DNA of 28,334 nt from an uncultured Clostridia bacterium. Its GTDB lineage: Bacteria > Bacillota > Clostridia > Oscillospirales > Oscillospiraceae. Positions 1 through 7,597 of the stretch are shown here, one piece after another. A program made the position numbers and the translations under genes. Under the pieces are notes generated by a model, which was given only the letters and a program-made list of their open reading frames with translations, made no database searches and was not told the DNA's origin. The stretch covers positions 1 to 28,334 of the forward strand of contig CALDMR010000054.1 in assembly GCA_937915065.1 (NCBI GenBank), in the 5' to 3' direction. Within the stretch, counting starts at the first letter, position 1; the number at the start of each line of letters is the position of its first letter.

Positions 1-9
1 AAAATAAAG

Positions 10-40
10 CCCGAAAGGGGATTGCCCCCTTCGGGTTTTA
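10..40. terminator. Intrinsic terminator at the left edge
   Basis: CCCGAA pairs with TTCGGG and GGGG with CCCC around an ATTG loop. T-rich sequence follows on the plus strand and also on the minus strand, so it could work in either direction. It presumably ends a gene outside the window. Between it and the ferredoxin promoter lie two short hairpins (72-88 and 90-104) with no gene. Confidence 0.6.
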
Positions 41-157
41 CAGTAGCATTTTCATAATTTTTCTTTTTTTACCTGTCTACTTGACAGGGGGCAGTTCACC
101 TGCCGCGGCGCTCTTTCCCCTTTTTTTGACTTTTTATACATTTTGATCAGATAGTGC

Positions 158-185
158 TTGCAATTTTTATTTTTCCGATTATAAT
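158..185 (+). promoter_or_regulatory. Sigma-A-type promoter for the ferredoxin gene
   Basis: TTGCAA at 158-163 and a perfect TATAAT at 180-185, spaced by 16 bases. The start codon is about 30 bases downstream and the surroundings are AT-rich. This suggests a strong constitutive promoter. Confidence 0.7.
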
Positions 186-217
186 AGAACTACAAATCTG
201 TATGGAGGTAATCTATC

Positions 218-391
218 ATGGCATATGCAATCAATGATGCATGCATCAGCTGCGGCGCTTGTGTCGACGCATGCCTCGCCGGCGCAATTTCCGAGGGCGA
301 TTCTCACTTCGAGATCAACCCCGATACCTGCGTGGACTGCGGCGCTTGCTGCGATTCCTGCCCCAACGATGCAATTCATCCCGCTGACTAA
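218..391 (+). CDS. 2[4Fe-4S] ferredoxin, 57 residues
   Basis: Small acidic clostridial-type ferredoxin, a soluble low-potential electron carrier for anaerobic metabolism. Two CxxCxxCxxxC motifs are visible: Cys9-12-15-19 and Cys38-41-44-48. By the known cross-pairing in this family, the last Cys of each motif completes the other cluster. The usual Pro after the fourth Cys is present in the second motif (CPND) but is Leu in the first (CLAG). Length matches the 55-60 residue family. The ATG is preceded by GGAGGT at good spacing. The gene stands alone between its own promoter and its own terminator, so it is probably a monocistronic, highly expressed transcript. Family assignment is firm; the specific redox partners cannot be read from the sequence. 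Confidence 0.95.
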   Translation: MAYAINDACISCGACVDACLAGAISEGDSHFEINPDTCVDCGACCDSCPNDAIHPAD

Positions 392-404
392 TTTCTGATC
401 AGCA

Positions 405-438
405 AACCGCTGCAGGCTCTGCCTGCGGCGGTTTTTTC
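405..438 (+). terminator. Intrinsic terminator after ferredoxin
   Basis: AACCGC-T-GCAGGC pairs with GCCTGC-G-GCGGTT around a TCT loop, with one mismatch. A run of T follows immediately. It isolates the ferredoxin transcript from the methyltransferase operon. Confidence 0.85.
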
Positions 439-467
439 TTTTCCCCGCAGATCTCCGGGCAGTTCTG

Positions 468-496
468 TTGTCAATTCCTTTTATTTTTGCTATACT
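468..496 (+). promoter_or_regulatory. Sigma-A-type promoter for the methyltransferase-rsmI operon
   Basis: TTGTCA at 468-473 and TATACT at 491-496 with a 17-base spacer, about 35 bases before the ATG of the methyltransferase gene. Confidence 0.75.
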
Positions 497-531
497 ATTA
501 AAATCAATGCGTTGAGGAGGAGACATCGGTC

Positions 532-1275
532 ATGGAATATTGCGATACCCTGCACCCCAGCGGCTGGCAGCTGCATTTCAGCGATGCCCTGGTCAAGCCC
601 GGCACCGACTCCTTCCTGTTGGCCGACTTTATCCGGCTCCGCCGGAACCTGCGGGTGTGCGATTTAGGCGCCGGCATTGGTTTGATCGGCCTTTTGCTGC
701 TCAACCGCTGCCCGGAGCTGACCGTACACAATGTGGAGCTGCAGGAAGCCGCCGTGGATATGGCCCGGCGCAATATTGACAGCAACAGCCTGCAAGACCG
801 GATGCTGCTGCACCACGCCGACCTGCGCGCTTTGCGCGGCGTGCTGCCGGCCGGAGAAACCGACCTGGTGGTTTCCAATCCGCCATACTTCCGGCAGGAC
901 AGCGGCGGCAAAGCCGCCGGAAAGGTTCGCCTGGCCGCCCGCGAAGAACAGACCTGCACCATCGAGGATGTCTGCGCCGCCGCCGCTTACCTGCTGCGCT
1001 GGGGCGGGACCTTCTCCTTGGTCTACCGCCCGGAGCGGCTGACCGATCTGCTGTGCGCCATGCGCAGCCACGGTATCGAGCCCAAGCGCCTGCGCTTTGT
1101 GGAAAAGAGCGCAGGAACGCCGCCGATCCTGGTGCTGGCCGAAGGCCGCAGGGGCGGCAATCCCGGTCTGGTTTTTGAGGCCCCGCTGACCGTTTACGGT
1201 TCCGACGGCAGGGAAAGCGCAGAAATGGACCGCATCAATTTCCGAAACGAACGCAAAAGGAGCGAATATCCATGA
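532..1275 (+). CDS. tRNA1(Val) (adenine-37-N6)-methyltransferase family protein (YabB/TrmN6-like)
   Basis: Rossmann-fold SAM-dependent methyltransferase of 247 residues. The SAM-binding motif I (DLGAGIG) is at residues 44-50 and the catalytic NPPYF motif, typical of N6-adenine methyltransferases acting on nucleic acid, is at 116-120. The family methylates A37 of tRNA1(Val), next to the anticodon. The ATG at 532 has GAGGAGG upstream. The stop codon overlaps the rsmI start in an ATGA arrangement, so the two are translationally coupled. Neighbours rsmI and convergent abrB match the yabB-yabC-abrB block of Bacillus; the GIY-YIG gene that sits between them there is missing here. The exact tRNA target is inferred from family and synteny. 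Confidence 0.85.
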   Translation: MEYCDTLHPSGWQLHFSDALVKPGTDSFLLADFIRLRRNLRVCDLGAGIGLIGLLLLNRCPELTVHNVELQEAAVDMARRNIDSNSLQDRMLLHHADLRALRGVLPAGETDLVVSNPPYFRQDSGGKAAGKVRLAAREEQTCTIEDVCAAAAYLLRWGGTFSLVYRPERLTDLLCAMRSHGIEPKRLRFVEKSAGTPPILVLAEGRRGGNPGLVFEAPLTVYGSDGRESAEMDRINFRNERKRSEYP

Positions 1276-2108
1276 GCGGAACTTTATATCTTGTCGCCAC
1301 TCCCATCGGAAACCTGGGCGACTTTTCTCCCCGCGCCCTGAACGCCCTGGAACAGGCAGACTTCATTGCCGCCGAAGATACCAGAGTTTCCATGAAGCTG
1401 ATGAACCACTTTGGCTTGAAAAAGCCCCTCCTCAGTTACCATGAGCACAACCATGTGTCTGCCGGCCAGCAAATCCTGCAGCGCCTTCTGGCCGGCGAAA
1501 GCTGCGCCTTGGTCACCGATGCAGGCACCCCTGCCATCAGCGACCCCGGCGAAGATCTGGTGCGCCTATGCGCCCAGCACAGCATACCGGTTTATTCCAT
1601 TCCCGGATGCTGCGCCCTGATCTCCGCTCTGGCTGTATCCGGCCTGCCCACAGGCCGGTTCACATTCGAAGGCTTCTTGTCCGTAAACCGCCGTTCCCGG
1701 CGGGAGCACCTTTCCTCTTTGCTGGGCGAAAAACGCACCATGATTTTTTATGAAGCCCCCCACAAATTGCTGACAACCTTAGCCGATTTCTGCGAAGCTT
1801 TCGGCCCGGAGCGCCGCGTTTCCCTTTCCCGGGAAATTACCAAGCTCCACGAGGAAACCCTGCGCACCACCCTGGGCGAAGCCCTGGCCCATTTTCAGGA
1901 GATCCCCCCCAAGGGCGAATTCGTCCTGGTAATCGAGGGCGCCGGCGACAGCGAAGATCTGCCGGTCACTTTAGAAGAAGCCGTGGTCCAAGTCCTGCGC
2001 TTGCAGGAAGAGCGGGGCCTGAAAACAAAGGAGGCTGTGCGGCAGGCTGCCGCCGACACCGGTTTCAGCAAAAACGAACTGTATGACGCGGTGCTCAAAG
2101 CCCGCTGA
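1272..2108 (+). CDS. rsmI: 16S rRNA (cytidine-1402-2'-O)-methyltransferase
   Basis: RsmI, 278 residues, a tetrapyrrole-methylase-fold enzyme. With RsmH it produces the m4Cm1402 modification in the P site of the small ribosomal subunit. Family hallmarks are visible: LVATPIGNLGD near the N-terminus, AAEDTR, the GTPAISDPG loop, FYEAPHKL and SREITKLHEE. The C-terminal tail (KTKEAVRQAAADTGFSKNEL) is the usual helical domain. The start overlaps the previous stop by four bases. A membrane-protein gene with its own SD follows 19 bases downstream, so at least three genes are probably co-transcribed. Confidence is high because all core motifs are intact and length is normal. Confidence 0.96.
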   Translation: MSGTLYLVATPIGNLGDFSPRALNALEQADFIAAEDTRVSMKLMNHFGLKKPLLSYHEHNHVSAGQQILQRLLAGESCALVTDAGTPAISDPGEDLVRLCAQHSIPVYSIPGCCALISALAVSGLPTGRFTFEGFLSVNRRSRREHLSSLLGEKRTMIFYEAPHKLLTTLADFCEAFGPERRVSLSREITKLHEETLRTTLGEALAHFQEIPPKGEFVLVIEGAGDSEDLPVTLEEAVVQVLRLQEERGLKTKEAVRQAAADTGFSKNELYDAVLKAR

Positions 2109-2127
2109 ACCAAGGAGGAACACCAGC

Positions 2128-2640
2128 ATGGAAAACAGACGGGCGGCTTTTCCCACCCATGACCCCGAACCGGATCACAACATTCTTGACGGCCCCTATA
2201 TGCGCACGGAAAACGAGCCCATCGAAGTCGTGCACAAGCGCTATTGGGCGCTGCTGGTAGTAGGCATACTCTGCATCGGCCTCTTTTCCTTTTACGCCCC
2301 CGTCAATATGATGCGGGCCCTCCACTGCGAAAAAACGGAAACCGACTTTATATACATGGTTTCCGACGGCGGTGCAGTCTCAGCAGACCACGGAGCCCCC
2401 CTGAGCGACGACGGCATCACCGCCCTCAAGGCCTGCTCCACTGCCCATATCATGCAGCAGGACGCCGATTTCAGCGCGCCGGGTATTTTTATTTTCCCCG
2501 CCAAGGCAACAAATTATGCCCTGTACGCCACCGAAAACACCGCTTATGTGTACGCGGTAGATCAGGAGAAATTTCGCTATCAAGTCAGAGACGACGGCGG
2601 CGCACTGTACCGTGCCCTGCTGGAAATCCACGGTGCATAA
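2128..2640 (+). CDS. Single-pass membrane protein of unknown function
   Basis: Predicted product of 170 residues. The reading frame is open upstream into rsmI, but AAGGAGG sits just before the ATG at 2128, so that start is chosen. Residues 1-37 are hydrophilic and acidic. One hydrophobic segment follows (about residues 38-60, beginning RYWALLVVGILCIGLF), then roughly 110 residues that probably face the outside. That part contains two Cys and several short beta-like stretches. No motif of a known family was recognised. It lies 19 bases after rsmI and before a strong terminator, so it is the last gene of that operon. Function is unknown; linkage to RNA-modification genes may be only transcriptional. 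Confidence 0.75.
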   Translation: MENRRAAFPTHDPEPDHNILDGPYMRTENEPIEVVHKRYWALLVVGILCIGLFSFYAPVNMMRALHCEKTETDFIYMVSDGGAVSADHGAPLSDDGITALKACSTAHIMQQDADFSAPGIFIFPAKATNYALYATENTAYVYAVDQEKFRYQVRDDGGALYRALLEIHGA

Positions 2641-2665
2641 GGGCTGCACCGGTCTTTTATCACAA

Positions 2666-2705
2666 AAAAGCGGGAACACGGAGCATGCTCCGTGTTCCCG
2701 CTTTT
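2666..2705. terminator. Bidirectional terminator between the rsmI operon and abrB
   Basis: A perfect 40-base palindrome. The 20-base arms begin with AAAAGCGGGAACACGG and are flanked by A-runs and T-runs on both sides. It lies between two convergent genes and can end both transcripts. Confidence 0.93.
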
Positions 2706-2728
2706 CCCTTTTATCCTTCAGCGTTGTT

Positions 2729-3019
2729 TTACTGAATTTCCAAATTTTTCAAACTCTTCAAGCAGCGAGGGCAGATGTTTTTTCCTTTGAACTTCACGAT
2801 GTTCTTGGCGCCGTTGCAGAAGACACAGGTTGGACGGTACTTTTTCAGAATAATCGACGAACCGTCCACATAGATCTCCACGTCGTCTCTCTCATTGATC
2901 TCCAACGTGCGACGCAGTTCCACAGGTAATACGATCCGTCCCAGTTCATCAACCTTCCGCACGATACCGGTGGCCTTGGCCTGGTTGGCCGCAGCTGCTT
3001 TTCTTCCCTTTGTTTCCAT
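2729..3019 (-). CDS. abrB: AbrB/SpoVT-family transition-state regulator with C-terminal zinc ribbon
   Basis: DNA-binding protein of 96 residues. After a basic 16-residue N-terminal extension comes the swapped-hairpin AbrB domain (GIVRKVDELGRIVLPVELRR, residues 18-37, through IILKKY). The C-terminus carries Cys65/Cys68 (CVFC) and Cys83/Cys86 (CPRC), a probable zinc ribbon in place of the Bacillus AbrB C-terminal domain. A GTG lies in frame at 3028, but it forms part of an AGGGTGA SD sequence for the ATG at 3019, so the ATG is preferred. AbrB proteins repress post-exponential and sporulation genes. The convergent position next to rsmI is conserved in Firmicutes. It is divergent from spmA, a sporulation gene. 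Confidence 0.93.
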   Translation of the reverse strand: METKGRKAAAANQAKATGIVRKVDELGRIVLPVELRRTLEINERDDVEIYVDGSSIILKKYRPTCVFCNGAKNIVKFKGKNICPRCLKSLKNLEIQ

Positions 3020-3104
3020 TTTATTCACCCTTTTTGAACGTTTGGACTTTCCTGCATAACCCCATGCATTTTCCGGATTGTTCCCCCCCTATTTTATCGT
3101 CTAC

Positions 3105-3133
3105 ATCGTACCAAAAAAGGTGCATTTTGTCAA
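3105..3133 (-). promoter_or_regulatory. Sigma-A-type promoter for abrB
   Basis: On the minus strand TTGACA (3128-3133) is followed after 17 bases by TACGAT (3105-3110). The predicted 5' leader is about 80 bases. The promoter is close to the putative spmA promoter on the other strand, which would allow shared control; AbrB autoregulation is known in Bacillus but not shown here. Confidence 0.65.
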
Positions 3134-3142
3134 CGATTTTTT

Positions 3143-3171
3143 GTCATAAAAGCCATTGCAATGACTATAGT
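3143..3171 (+). promoter_or_regulatory. Possible sporulation (sigma-E-like) promoter for spmA
   Basis: GTCATAA at 3143-3149 resembles a sigma-E -35 box. After 14-15 bases ACTATAGT resembles its -10 box. The same bases give a poor sigma-A promoter (TTGTCA, 19-base spacer, TATAGT). spmA is sigma-E dependent in Bacillus, which favours the first reading. Confidence 0.35.
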
Positions 3172-3188
3172 TTTTCGAGGTGGTTTTT

Positions 3189-3767
3189 ATGGCAATGGCA
3201 TGGATTTTTACTGCAATGATCGTCATTTCTGTAGCCTTCGGCGCGGCCGGCGGCACCATGGACGCAGTCAGCGCGGCGGCCCTGACCGGGGCCAACGACG
3301 CAGTGACCCTGTCCATCGGTTTGCTGGGCGTGATCTGCCTTTGGAGCGGCGTTCTGGAAGTCATGGAGCAAAGCGGCTTATCGCAAAAACTGGCCGCCCT
3401 GTTCCGCCCCTTTCTCAAAAAGCTTTTCCCCGACGCAGCCCGGGATCCTGTTGCGCTGTCTGCCATCAGCGCCAATATTTCAGCCAATCTGCTGGGGATC
3501 GGAAATGCAGCCACGCCCCTGGGCATCCAGGCCTCCAAACGCCTGGCCAGAAATTGCGGCGGCACAGCATCTGACAGCTTATGCCGCTTTATCGTACTCA
3601 ACACAGCCTCCATTCAGCTCATCCCCGCCACTGTGGCCGGTGTGCGCGCTGCCTGCGGCGCAGCGGCGCCCTTTGATATTTTGCCGGCGGTGTGGTTCTC
3701 CTCCGTGCTGTCCGTATCAGCAGGGCTGCTGGCCGCCCGTATTCTGCAGTACTTTTGGAGGGACTGA
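3189..3767 (+). CDS. spmA: Spore maturation protein A
   Basis: Integral membrane protein of 192 residues from the nucleoside-recognition (Gate) domain family. SpmA and SpmB act together in spore core dehydration and heat resistance in Bacillus and Clostridium. The sequence has several hydrophobic segments, and the family-typical stretches SAISANISANLLGIGNAATP and RFIVLNTASIQLIPATV. The ATG at 3189 follows GAGGTGG by five bases; an in-frame GTG at 3180 lies within that SD and is rejected. spmB starts three bases after the stop. The gene pair is followed by a strong terminator. Confidence 0.93.
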   Translation: MAMAWIFTAMIVISVAFGAAGGTMDAVSAAALTGANDAVTLSIGLLGVICLWSGVLEVMEQSGLSQKLAALFRPFLKKLFPDAARDPVALSAISANISANLLGIGNAATPLGIQASKRLARNCGGTASDSLCRFIVLNTASIQLIPATVAGVRAACGAAAPFDILPAVWFSSVLSVSAGLLAARILQYFWRD

Positions 3768-3769
3768 TC

Positions 3770-4279
3770 ATGACCGCATACATCATCCCCTGCCTGTTGG
3801 CCTTTATCGTTCTCTTTGCCCTGGGGCGGAAAACCGACGTGTATGCCGCCCTGGTGCAAGGGGCGGAAAACGGGCTGAATATCACCTTTCGGATCATACC
3901 GGCTCTGGTGGCCCTCCTGACAGGTGTTTCCATGCTGCGGGCTTCCGGCGCGCTGGACGCCTTTACCACATTTTTCGCACCGGCCATGAACCTGCTGGGC
4001 ATCCCCCCGGAAGTCACGCCCCTCATGCTGATTCGCCCCCTCAGCGGCAGCGGCGGCCTGGCCATGGGGGCAGAACTGATGGCAGAGCATGGCGCCGACA
4101 GCACCATCGGCCGCATGGCCGCTGTTATGCTGGGATGCTCCGAAACCACGTTCTATACCATTGCCGTCTATTACGGCGCGGCGGGGATCACCAAAACCCG
4201 CTATACCCTGCCCGCCGCCATCACCGCCGATCTCGCAGCTTTTTTCGGGGCCGCTTTGGCCGTCCGGCTGTTCTTTTAA
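3770..4279 (+). CDS. spmB: Spore maturation protein B
   Basis: Membrane protein of 169 residues, partner of SpmA. The family signature PLMLIRPLSGSGGL is followed by DSTIGRMAAVMLGCSETTFY and YYGAAGITKTRY, as in SpmB proteins. The first 25 residues form a membrane segment. The ATG lies three bases after the spmA stop and its SD (TTGGAGGGA) sits in the end of spmA. An open frame extends upstream to 3692 but that part overlaps spmA and has no SD. Together with the SASP gene at 13.8 kb, this pair shows that the organism is an endospore former. Confidence 0.94.
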   Translation: MTAYIIPCLLAFIVLFALGRKTDVYAALVQGAENGLNITFRIIPALVALLTGVSMLRASGALDAFTTFFAPAMNLLGIPPEVTPLMLIRPLSGSGGLAMGAELMAEHGADSTIGRMAAVMLGCSETTFYTIAVYYGAAGITKTRYTLPAAITADLAAFFGAALAVRLFF

Positions 4280-4283
4280 AATT

Positions 4284-4319
4284 GCCCAGGCCCCGCGGCA
4301 GCCGCCGCGGGGCCTGGGC
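4284..4319. terminator. Bidirectional terminator between spmB and the flavodiiron gene
   Basis: Perfect 16-bp stem (arm GCCCAGGCCCCGCGGC) with an AGCC loop. TTATTTA follows on the plus strand and AATTTT on the minus strand. It lies between convergent genes. Confidence 0.88.
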
Positions 4320-4332
4320 TTATTTACAGGCA

Positions 4333-5550
4333 TCAGTTGTTTTGCAGATCGTCCACAATGGCATCCGCCAGAACATTCAGTTCGTCTTCCTTGTCCTCAT
4401 TCAGCGCAGACGCCAGGGACAAGCGCTGGTTGAGCACGGTCATGCACTTCATATCCTTATCCAGGAACTTTTCCATCAGGTCGCCGCTGCGGCAGGCCCA
4501 GGAACCGTTTTCCACAATGGCAAAGGTGCGGTTCTGCAGATTCAGCGCCTTCATATCCTCCAGATAATTCTTCATCACCGGATAAATGCCCAGGTTATAA
4601 GTAACGGAGGCCAGCACCACATGGCTGACGCGGAAGGTCTCGGAAATCAGATAGGACACATGGGTATTGGACACATCGTAGAGCACCGTATTGGTGACGC
4701 CGCGCTCGGCCAGTTTGGCGCACAGGGCCTGGGCCGCCGCTTCCGTATTGCCGTACATGGAGGCGTAAACCACCATAACCGCTTTTTCTTCGGGCTCATA
4801 AGTACTCCAATGCTGGTATTTATCCAGCAGATATCCAAAATCGCTGCGCCACACCGGGCCGTGCAGCGGGCAGATATACTTGATCTGATCCACAATACCA
4901 GCAGCCTTTTTCAGCAGGGCCTGCACATGGGGGCCGTACTTTCCGACAATGTTGGTATAGTACCGGCGGGCTTCGTCGATCCAGTCGCGGTCAAAGTTGA
5001 CCTCGTCATTGAACAGCTTGCCGTCCAGGGCAATAAAGGAGCCAAAGGCATCGGCAGAGAAGAGCACACCGTCGGTGGTATCAAAGGTGACCATGGCTTC
5101 GGGCCAGTGAACCATGGGCGCGGCAATGAAGGTGACCGTATGCTTGCCAAAGGTCAGCGTATCTCCCTCCTTGACCTCCAACAGCTCATGGCCGTCCACA
5201 TGGAAGCCAAACTGGCGCATCAGCATAAAGGACTTCTCCGTGCTGACCACCTTCACCTGGGGATAGCGGATCAAAATCTCCTCGATGGAAGCGCCGTGGT
5301 CGGGCTCCATATGATTGATAACCAGCACATCCAGGGGCTTGCCCGCCAAGAGATACTCAATATTTTCCAGCAGCTGACGGCAGGCCGACCAGTCAATGGT
5401 GTCGAACAACACGCTCTGCTCATCCAGCAGCAGATAAGCGTTGTAAGAAACGCCCTGGGGAATGGGATGGATATTTTCAAACAGAGCCAGGCGATGATCG
5501 TTCGCACCGACCCAATACAGATCTTCGGTTACATTTCTCACGCAATGCAT
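4333..5550 (-). CDS. fprA: A-type flavodiiron protein (rubredoxin:oxygen/NO oxidoreductase)
   Basis: Cytoplasmic enzyme of 405 residues that reduces O2 to water (or NO to N2O) with electrons from rubredoxin. The N-terminal metallo-beta-lactamase domain has all diiron ligands: HMEPDH (His80, Glu82, Asp84, with His85 nearby), His148 in VHWPEAM, Asp167 in FSADAFGSF and His230 in CPLHGP. The C-terminal flavodoxin domain starts around residue 257, with the FMN loop SMYGNTE at 264-270. The ATG at 5550 follows AGGAGGA; a TTG six bases upstream overlaps that region and is less likely. The rubredoxin-bearing fusion gene lies just upstream on the same strand (47-base gap, no terminator seen), so an operon and a physical electron partner are plausible. 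Confidence 0.96.
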   Translation of the reverse strand: MHCVRNVTEDLYWVGANDHRLALFENIHPIPQGVSYNAYLLLDEQSVLFDTIDWSACRQLLENIEYLLAGKPLDVLVINHMEPDHGASIEEILIRYPQVKVVSTEKSFMLMRQFGFHVDGHELLEVKEGDTLTFGKHTVTFIAAPMVHWPEAMVTFDTTDGVLFSADAFGSFIALDGKLFNDEVNFDRDWIDEARRYYTNIVGKYGPHVQALLKKAAGIVDQIKYICPLHGPVWRSDFGYLLDKYQHWSTYEPEEKAVMVVYASMYGNTEAAAQALCAKLAERGVTNTVLYDVSNTHVSYLISETFRVSHVVLASVTYNLGIYPVMKNYLEDMKALNLQNRTFAIVENGSWACRSGDLMEKFLDKDMKCMTVLNQRLSLASALNEDKEDELNVLADAIVDDLQNN

Positions 5551-5597
5551 ATTCAAATCCTCCTTTTAATTCGCAGCCTTATTTCCGCCGCACCGTT

Positions 5598-7502
5598 TCA
5601 CGCTTCAATGAAGTTTTCCTTCGCCTCGGCACACTCAGGGCACACCCAATCCTCGGGGAGTTTATCAAACAGGGTGCCGGGGGCCACATCGCCGTCCGGA
5701 TCGCCCTTGCTGGGATCATACTCATAGCCGCAGCCGCTGCAAACGTGAATCTTGTAGGGCGGGCGCTCCTTCTTGGGCGTGGCGCGCTGGATTTTTTTCA
5801 TGGGAGGAGCCGGCTGCTTCTCGCCGGTATCCAGGGCAGCCGCCAGCAGGGGCAGGATCTCGTTCAGATCGCCCACAATACCGTAGTCGCAGTTCTTAAA
5901 GATGGGTGCATTGGCGTTCTTATTGATCGCCACGATGGTGGAGGCATCTTTGATGCCCTTAAGGTGCTGCACTGCACCGGAGATGCCGCAGGCAATATAC
6001 AGGTTGCCCATAAACTTCTGGCCGGACATTCCCACATAGCGGTTGATGGGCACATAGCGCAGGGTTTCCGCCACGGGGCGGGAAGAGCCCAGGGCTGCGC
6101 CGGCAGCTTTGGCCAGCTTTTCCACCAGCTTCATATTCTTCTTTTCGCCAACGCCCTTGCCTGCGCTGACGACCCGCTCGGCCTTGGAAATGGGCGTATC
6201 CATAGGAATGCCCACAGTGAAGTCATAGCCGTCCTTTTTCAGGCTGGCCACCAGAGCGTCCACCTTCTCCTGGGCGCTGCCCTCTTTGAGAATCATTTTT
6301 TTGCGCGCGCCGGTAATGGCAGCCGCCTTCTTCAGCAGGGGCGCCCCTTCCGTTTTGGGCGGCTTACCCAGAATGTGGGAGGCGATGACCACGCGCTGGA
6401 TCTCATTGGTACCCTCGTAAATCGTGGTAATCTTGGCGTCGCGGTACATCCGCTCCACATCCATCCCCTTCAGATAACCGGTACCGCCGAAGATCTGCAG
6501 AGCATCATTGGTCACTTCCAGGGCAATATCAGAAGCATACTGCTTCGCCATGGCAGATTCCATACCATAAGGTTCATGATGCTCTTTCAGATCGGCCGCG
6601 GAGTAAATCAGCAGGCGAGCGCAGCGCAGCTTCGTTGCCATATCTGCGATCTTAAAAGAAATTGCCTGCTGGAAGCCGATAGGCTTGTCAAACTGAACAC
6701 GCTCCTTTGCGTATTCAACGGCGCTTTCAAAGGCGCCCTGCGCAATGCCGAGAGCCTGGGACGCAATGCCGATGCGGCCGCCGTCCAGGGTAGCCATGGC
6801 GATCTTGAATCCCTCGCCCTCCTTGCCCAGCAAATTCTCCTTGGGCACCTTCACATCGTTGAACAGCAGCTGGGCAGTGGCAGAGGAACGGATGCCCATT
6901 TTATCATAATGGTCGCCGAACTCAAAACCTTCCCATCCCTTTTCCACGATAAATGCGCTGATACCCTTGGTACCGATATCAGGGGTCGTCACTGCAAAGA
7001 TCACATAGGTGTCTGCCTCACCGCCGTTGGTGATAAAGATCTTCTCGCCGTTGAGAAGATAGTGGTCGCCCTGCAGGACTGCAGTTGTTTCTGTGCCGCC
7101 GGCGTCAGAACCCGCATTAGGCTCCGTCAGGCCGAAGGCGCCGAGCTTTTCGCCCTTTGCCAGAGGAACCAGATATTTCTGCTTCTGCTCTTCAGTGCCA
7201 AAGGCAAAAATCGGCCAGGAACCGAGGGAAACATGAGCCGACAGGATAACGCCGGTGCCGCCATCCACCCGGGACAGCTCTTCCACCGCAATGGCATAGC
7301 TCATGGCATCCATGCCCGCTCCGCCATACTCCTTGGGGAAGGGAATCCCCAGCCATCCCAGCTCGCCCATCTTCCGGACGGCTTCACGAGGGAACTGGTT
7401 TTCCTTATCCCAAAGGAATGTATAGGGTTTGACCTCCGATTCGGCAAATTCCCGCACCTTTGCACGGAAAGCCTCGTGCTCCGCTGATGTCTTGAAGTAC
7501 AT
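5598..7502 (-). CDS. Acyl-CoA dehydrogenase / ETF-alpha C-terminal domain / rubredoxin triple fusion
   Basis: Predicted 634-residue flavoprotein with three parts. Residues 1-380 are a complete acyl-CoA dehydrogenase: FGLTEPNAGSD at 123-133, YAKERVQFDKPI at 264-275, and the catalytic Glu363 in IYEGTNEIQR, the short-chain/butyryl-CoA type position. Residues 430-560 match the FAD-binding C-terminal domain of ETF alpha (SAGKGVG, GSSRPV, YVGMSG, GISGAVQHLKG, NAPIF, DYGIVGDL); the ETF alpha N-terminal domain is absent. Residues 583-634 are a rubredoxin with Cys588/591 and Cys621/624 (CSGCGYEYD, LPEDWVCPEC). A Pro/Lys-rich linker joins the last two. The SD is AAGGAGG. One chain could pass electrons from acyl-CoA through two flavins to a one-electron iron centre. 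Flavodiiron protein downstream is the likely acceptor. Direction and substrate are inferred. Confidence 0.93.
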   Translation of the reverse strand: MYFKTSAEHEAFRAKVREFAESEVKPYTFLWDKENQFPREAVRKMGELGWLGIPFPKEYGGAGMDAMSYAIAVEELSRVDGGTGVILSAHVSLGSWPIFAFGTEEQKQKYLVPLAKGEKLGAFGLTEPNAGSDAGGTETTAVLQGDHYLLNGEKIFITNGGEADTYVIFAVTTPDIGTKGISAFIVEKGWEGFEFGDHYDKMGIRSSATAQLLFNDVKVPKENLLGKEGEGFKIAMATLDGGRIGIASQALGIAQGAFESAVEYAKERVQFDKPIGFQQAISFKIADMATKLRCARLLIYSAADLKEHHEPYGMESAMAKQYASDIALEVTNDALQIFGGTGYLKGMDVERMYRDAKITTIYEGTNEIQRVVIASHILGKPPKTEGAPLLKKAAAITGARKKMILKEGSAQEKVDALVASLKKDGYDFTVGIPMDTPISKAERVVSAGKGVGEKKNMKLVEKLAKAAGAALGSSRPVAETLRYVPINRYVGMSGQKFMGNLYIACGISGAVQHLKGIKDASTIVAINKNANAPIFKNCDYGIVGDLNEILPLLAAALDTGEKQPAPPMKKIQRATPKKERPPYKIHVCSGCGYEYDPSKGDPDGDVAPGTLFDKLPEDWVCPECAEAKENFIEA

Positions 7503-7543
7503 ACCTGTTTCCTCCTTATATATTTAAATTCCGTTTATTGTAG

Positions 7544-7559
7544 ATCATTTTAGTCCACT
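7544..7559 (-). promoter_or_regulatory. Possible Rrf2 operator upstream of the fusion gene
   Basis: Minus-strand AGTGGACTAAAATGAT matches 12 of 16 positions of AGTTGACTTAATTTAT (8047-8062) in the Rrf2 promoter. Shared bases fit AGTnGACTnAAnTnAT. The -10-like TACAAT is only nine bases beyond, so this is not itself an ordinary -35. It is proposed as a regulator site; low confidence. Confidence 0.3.
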
Positions 7560-7574
7560 TTTATTTGAAAAGAG

Positions 7575-7593
7575 AAACCGCAAAAAGCGGTTT
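7575..7593 (-). terminator. Weak terminator after the Rrf2 gene
   Basis: AAACCGC and GCGGTTT form a 7-bp stem around five A (plus strand). On the minus strand CTCTTTTC follows. It may separate or attenuate read-through from the regulator into the fusion gene. Confidence 0.5.
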
Positions 7594-7597
7594 GCTT

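Noticed and set aside
3451..5727. Long plus-strand frame through spmA, spmB and the flavodiiron gene
   Set aside because: It crosses three real genes and two terminators and has no family features.
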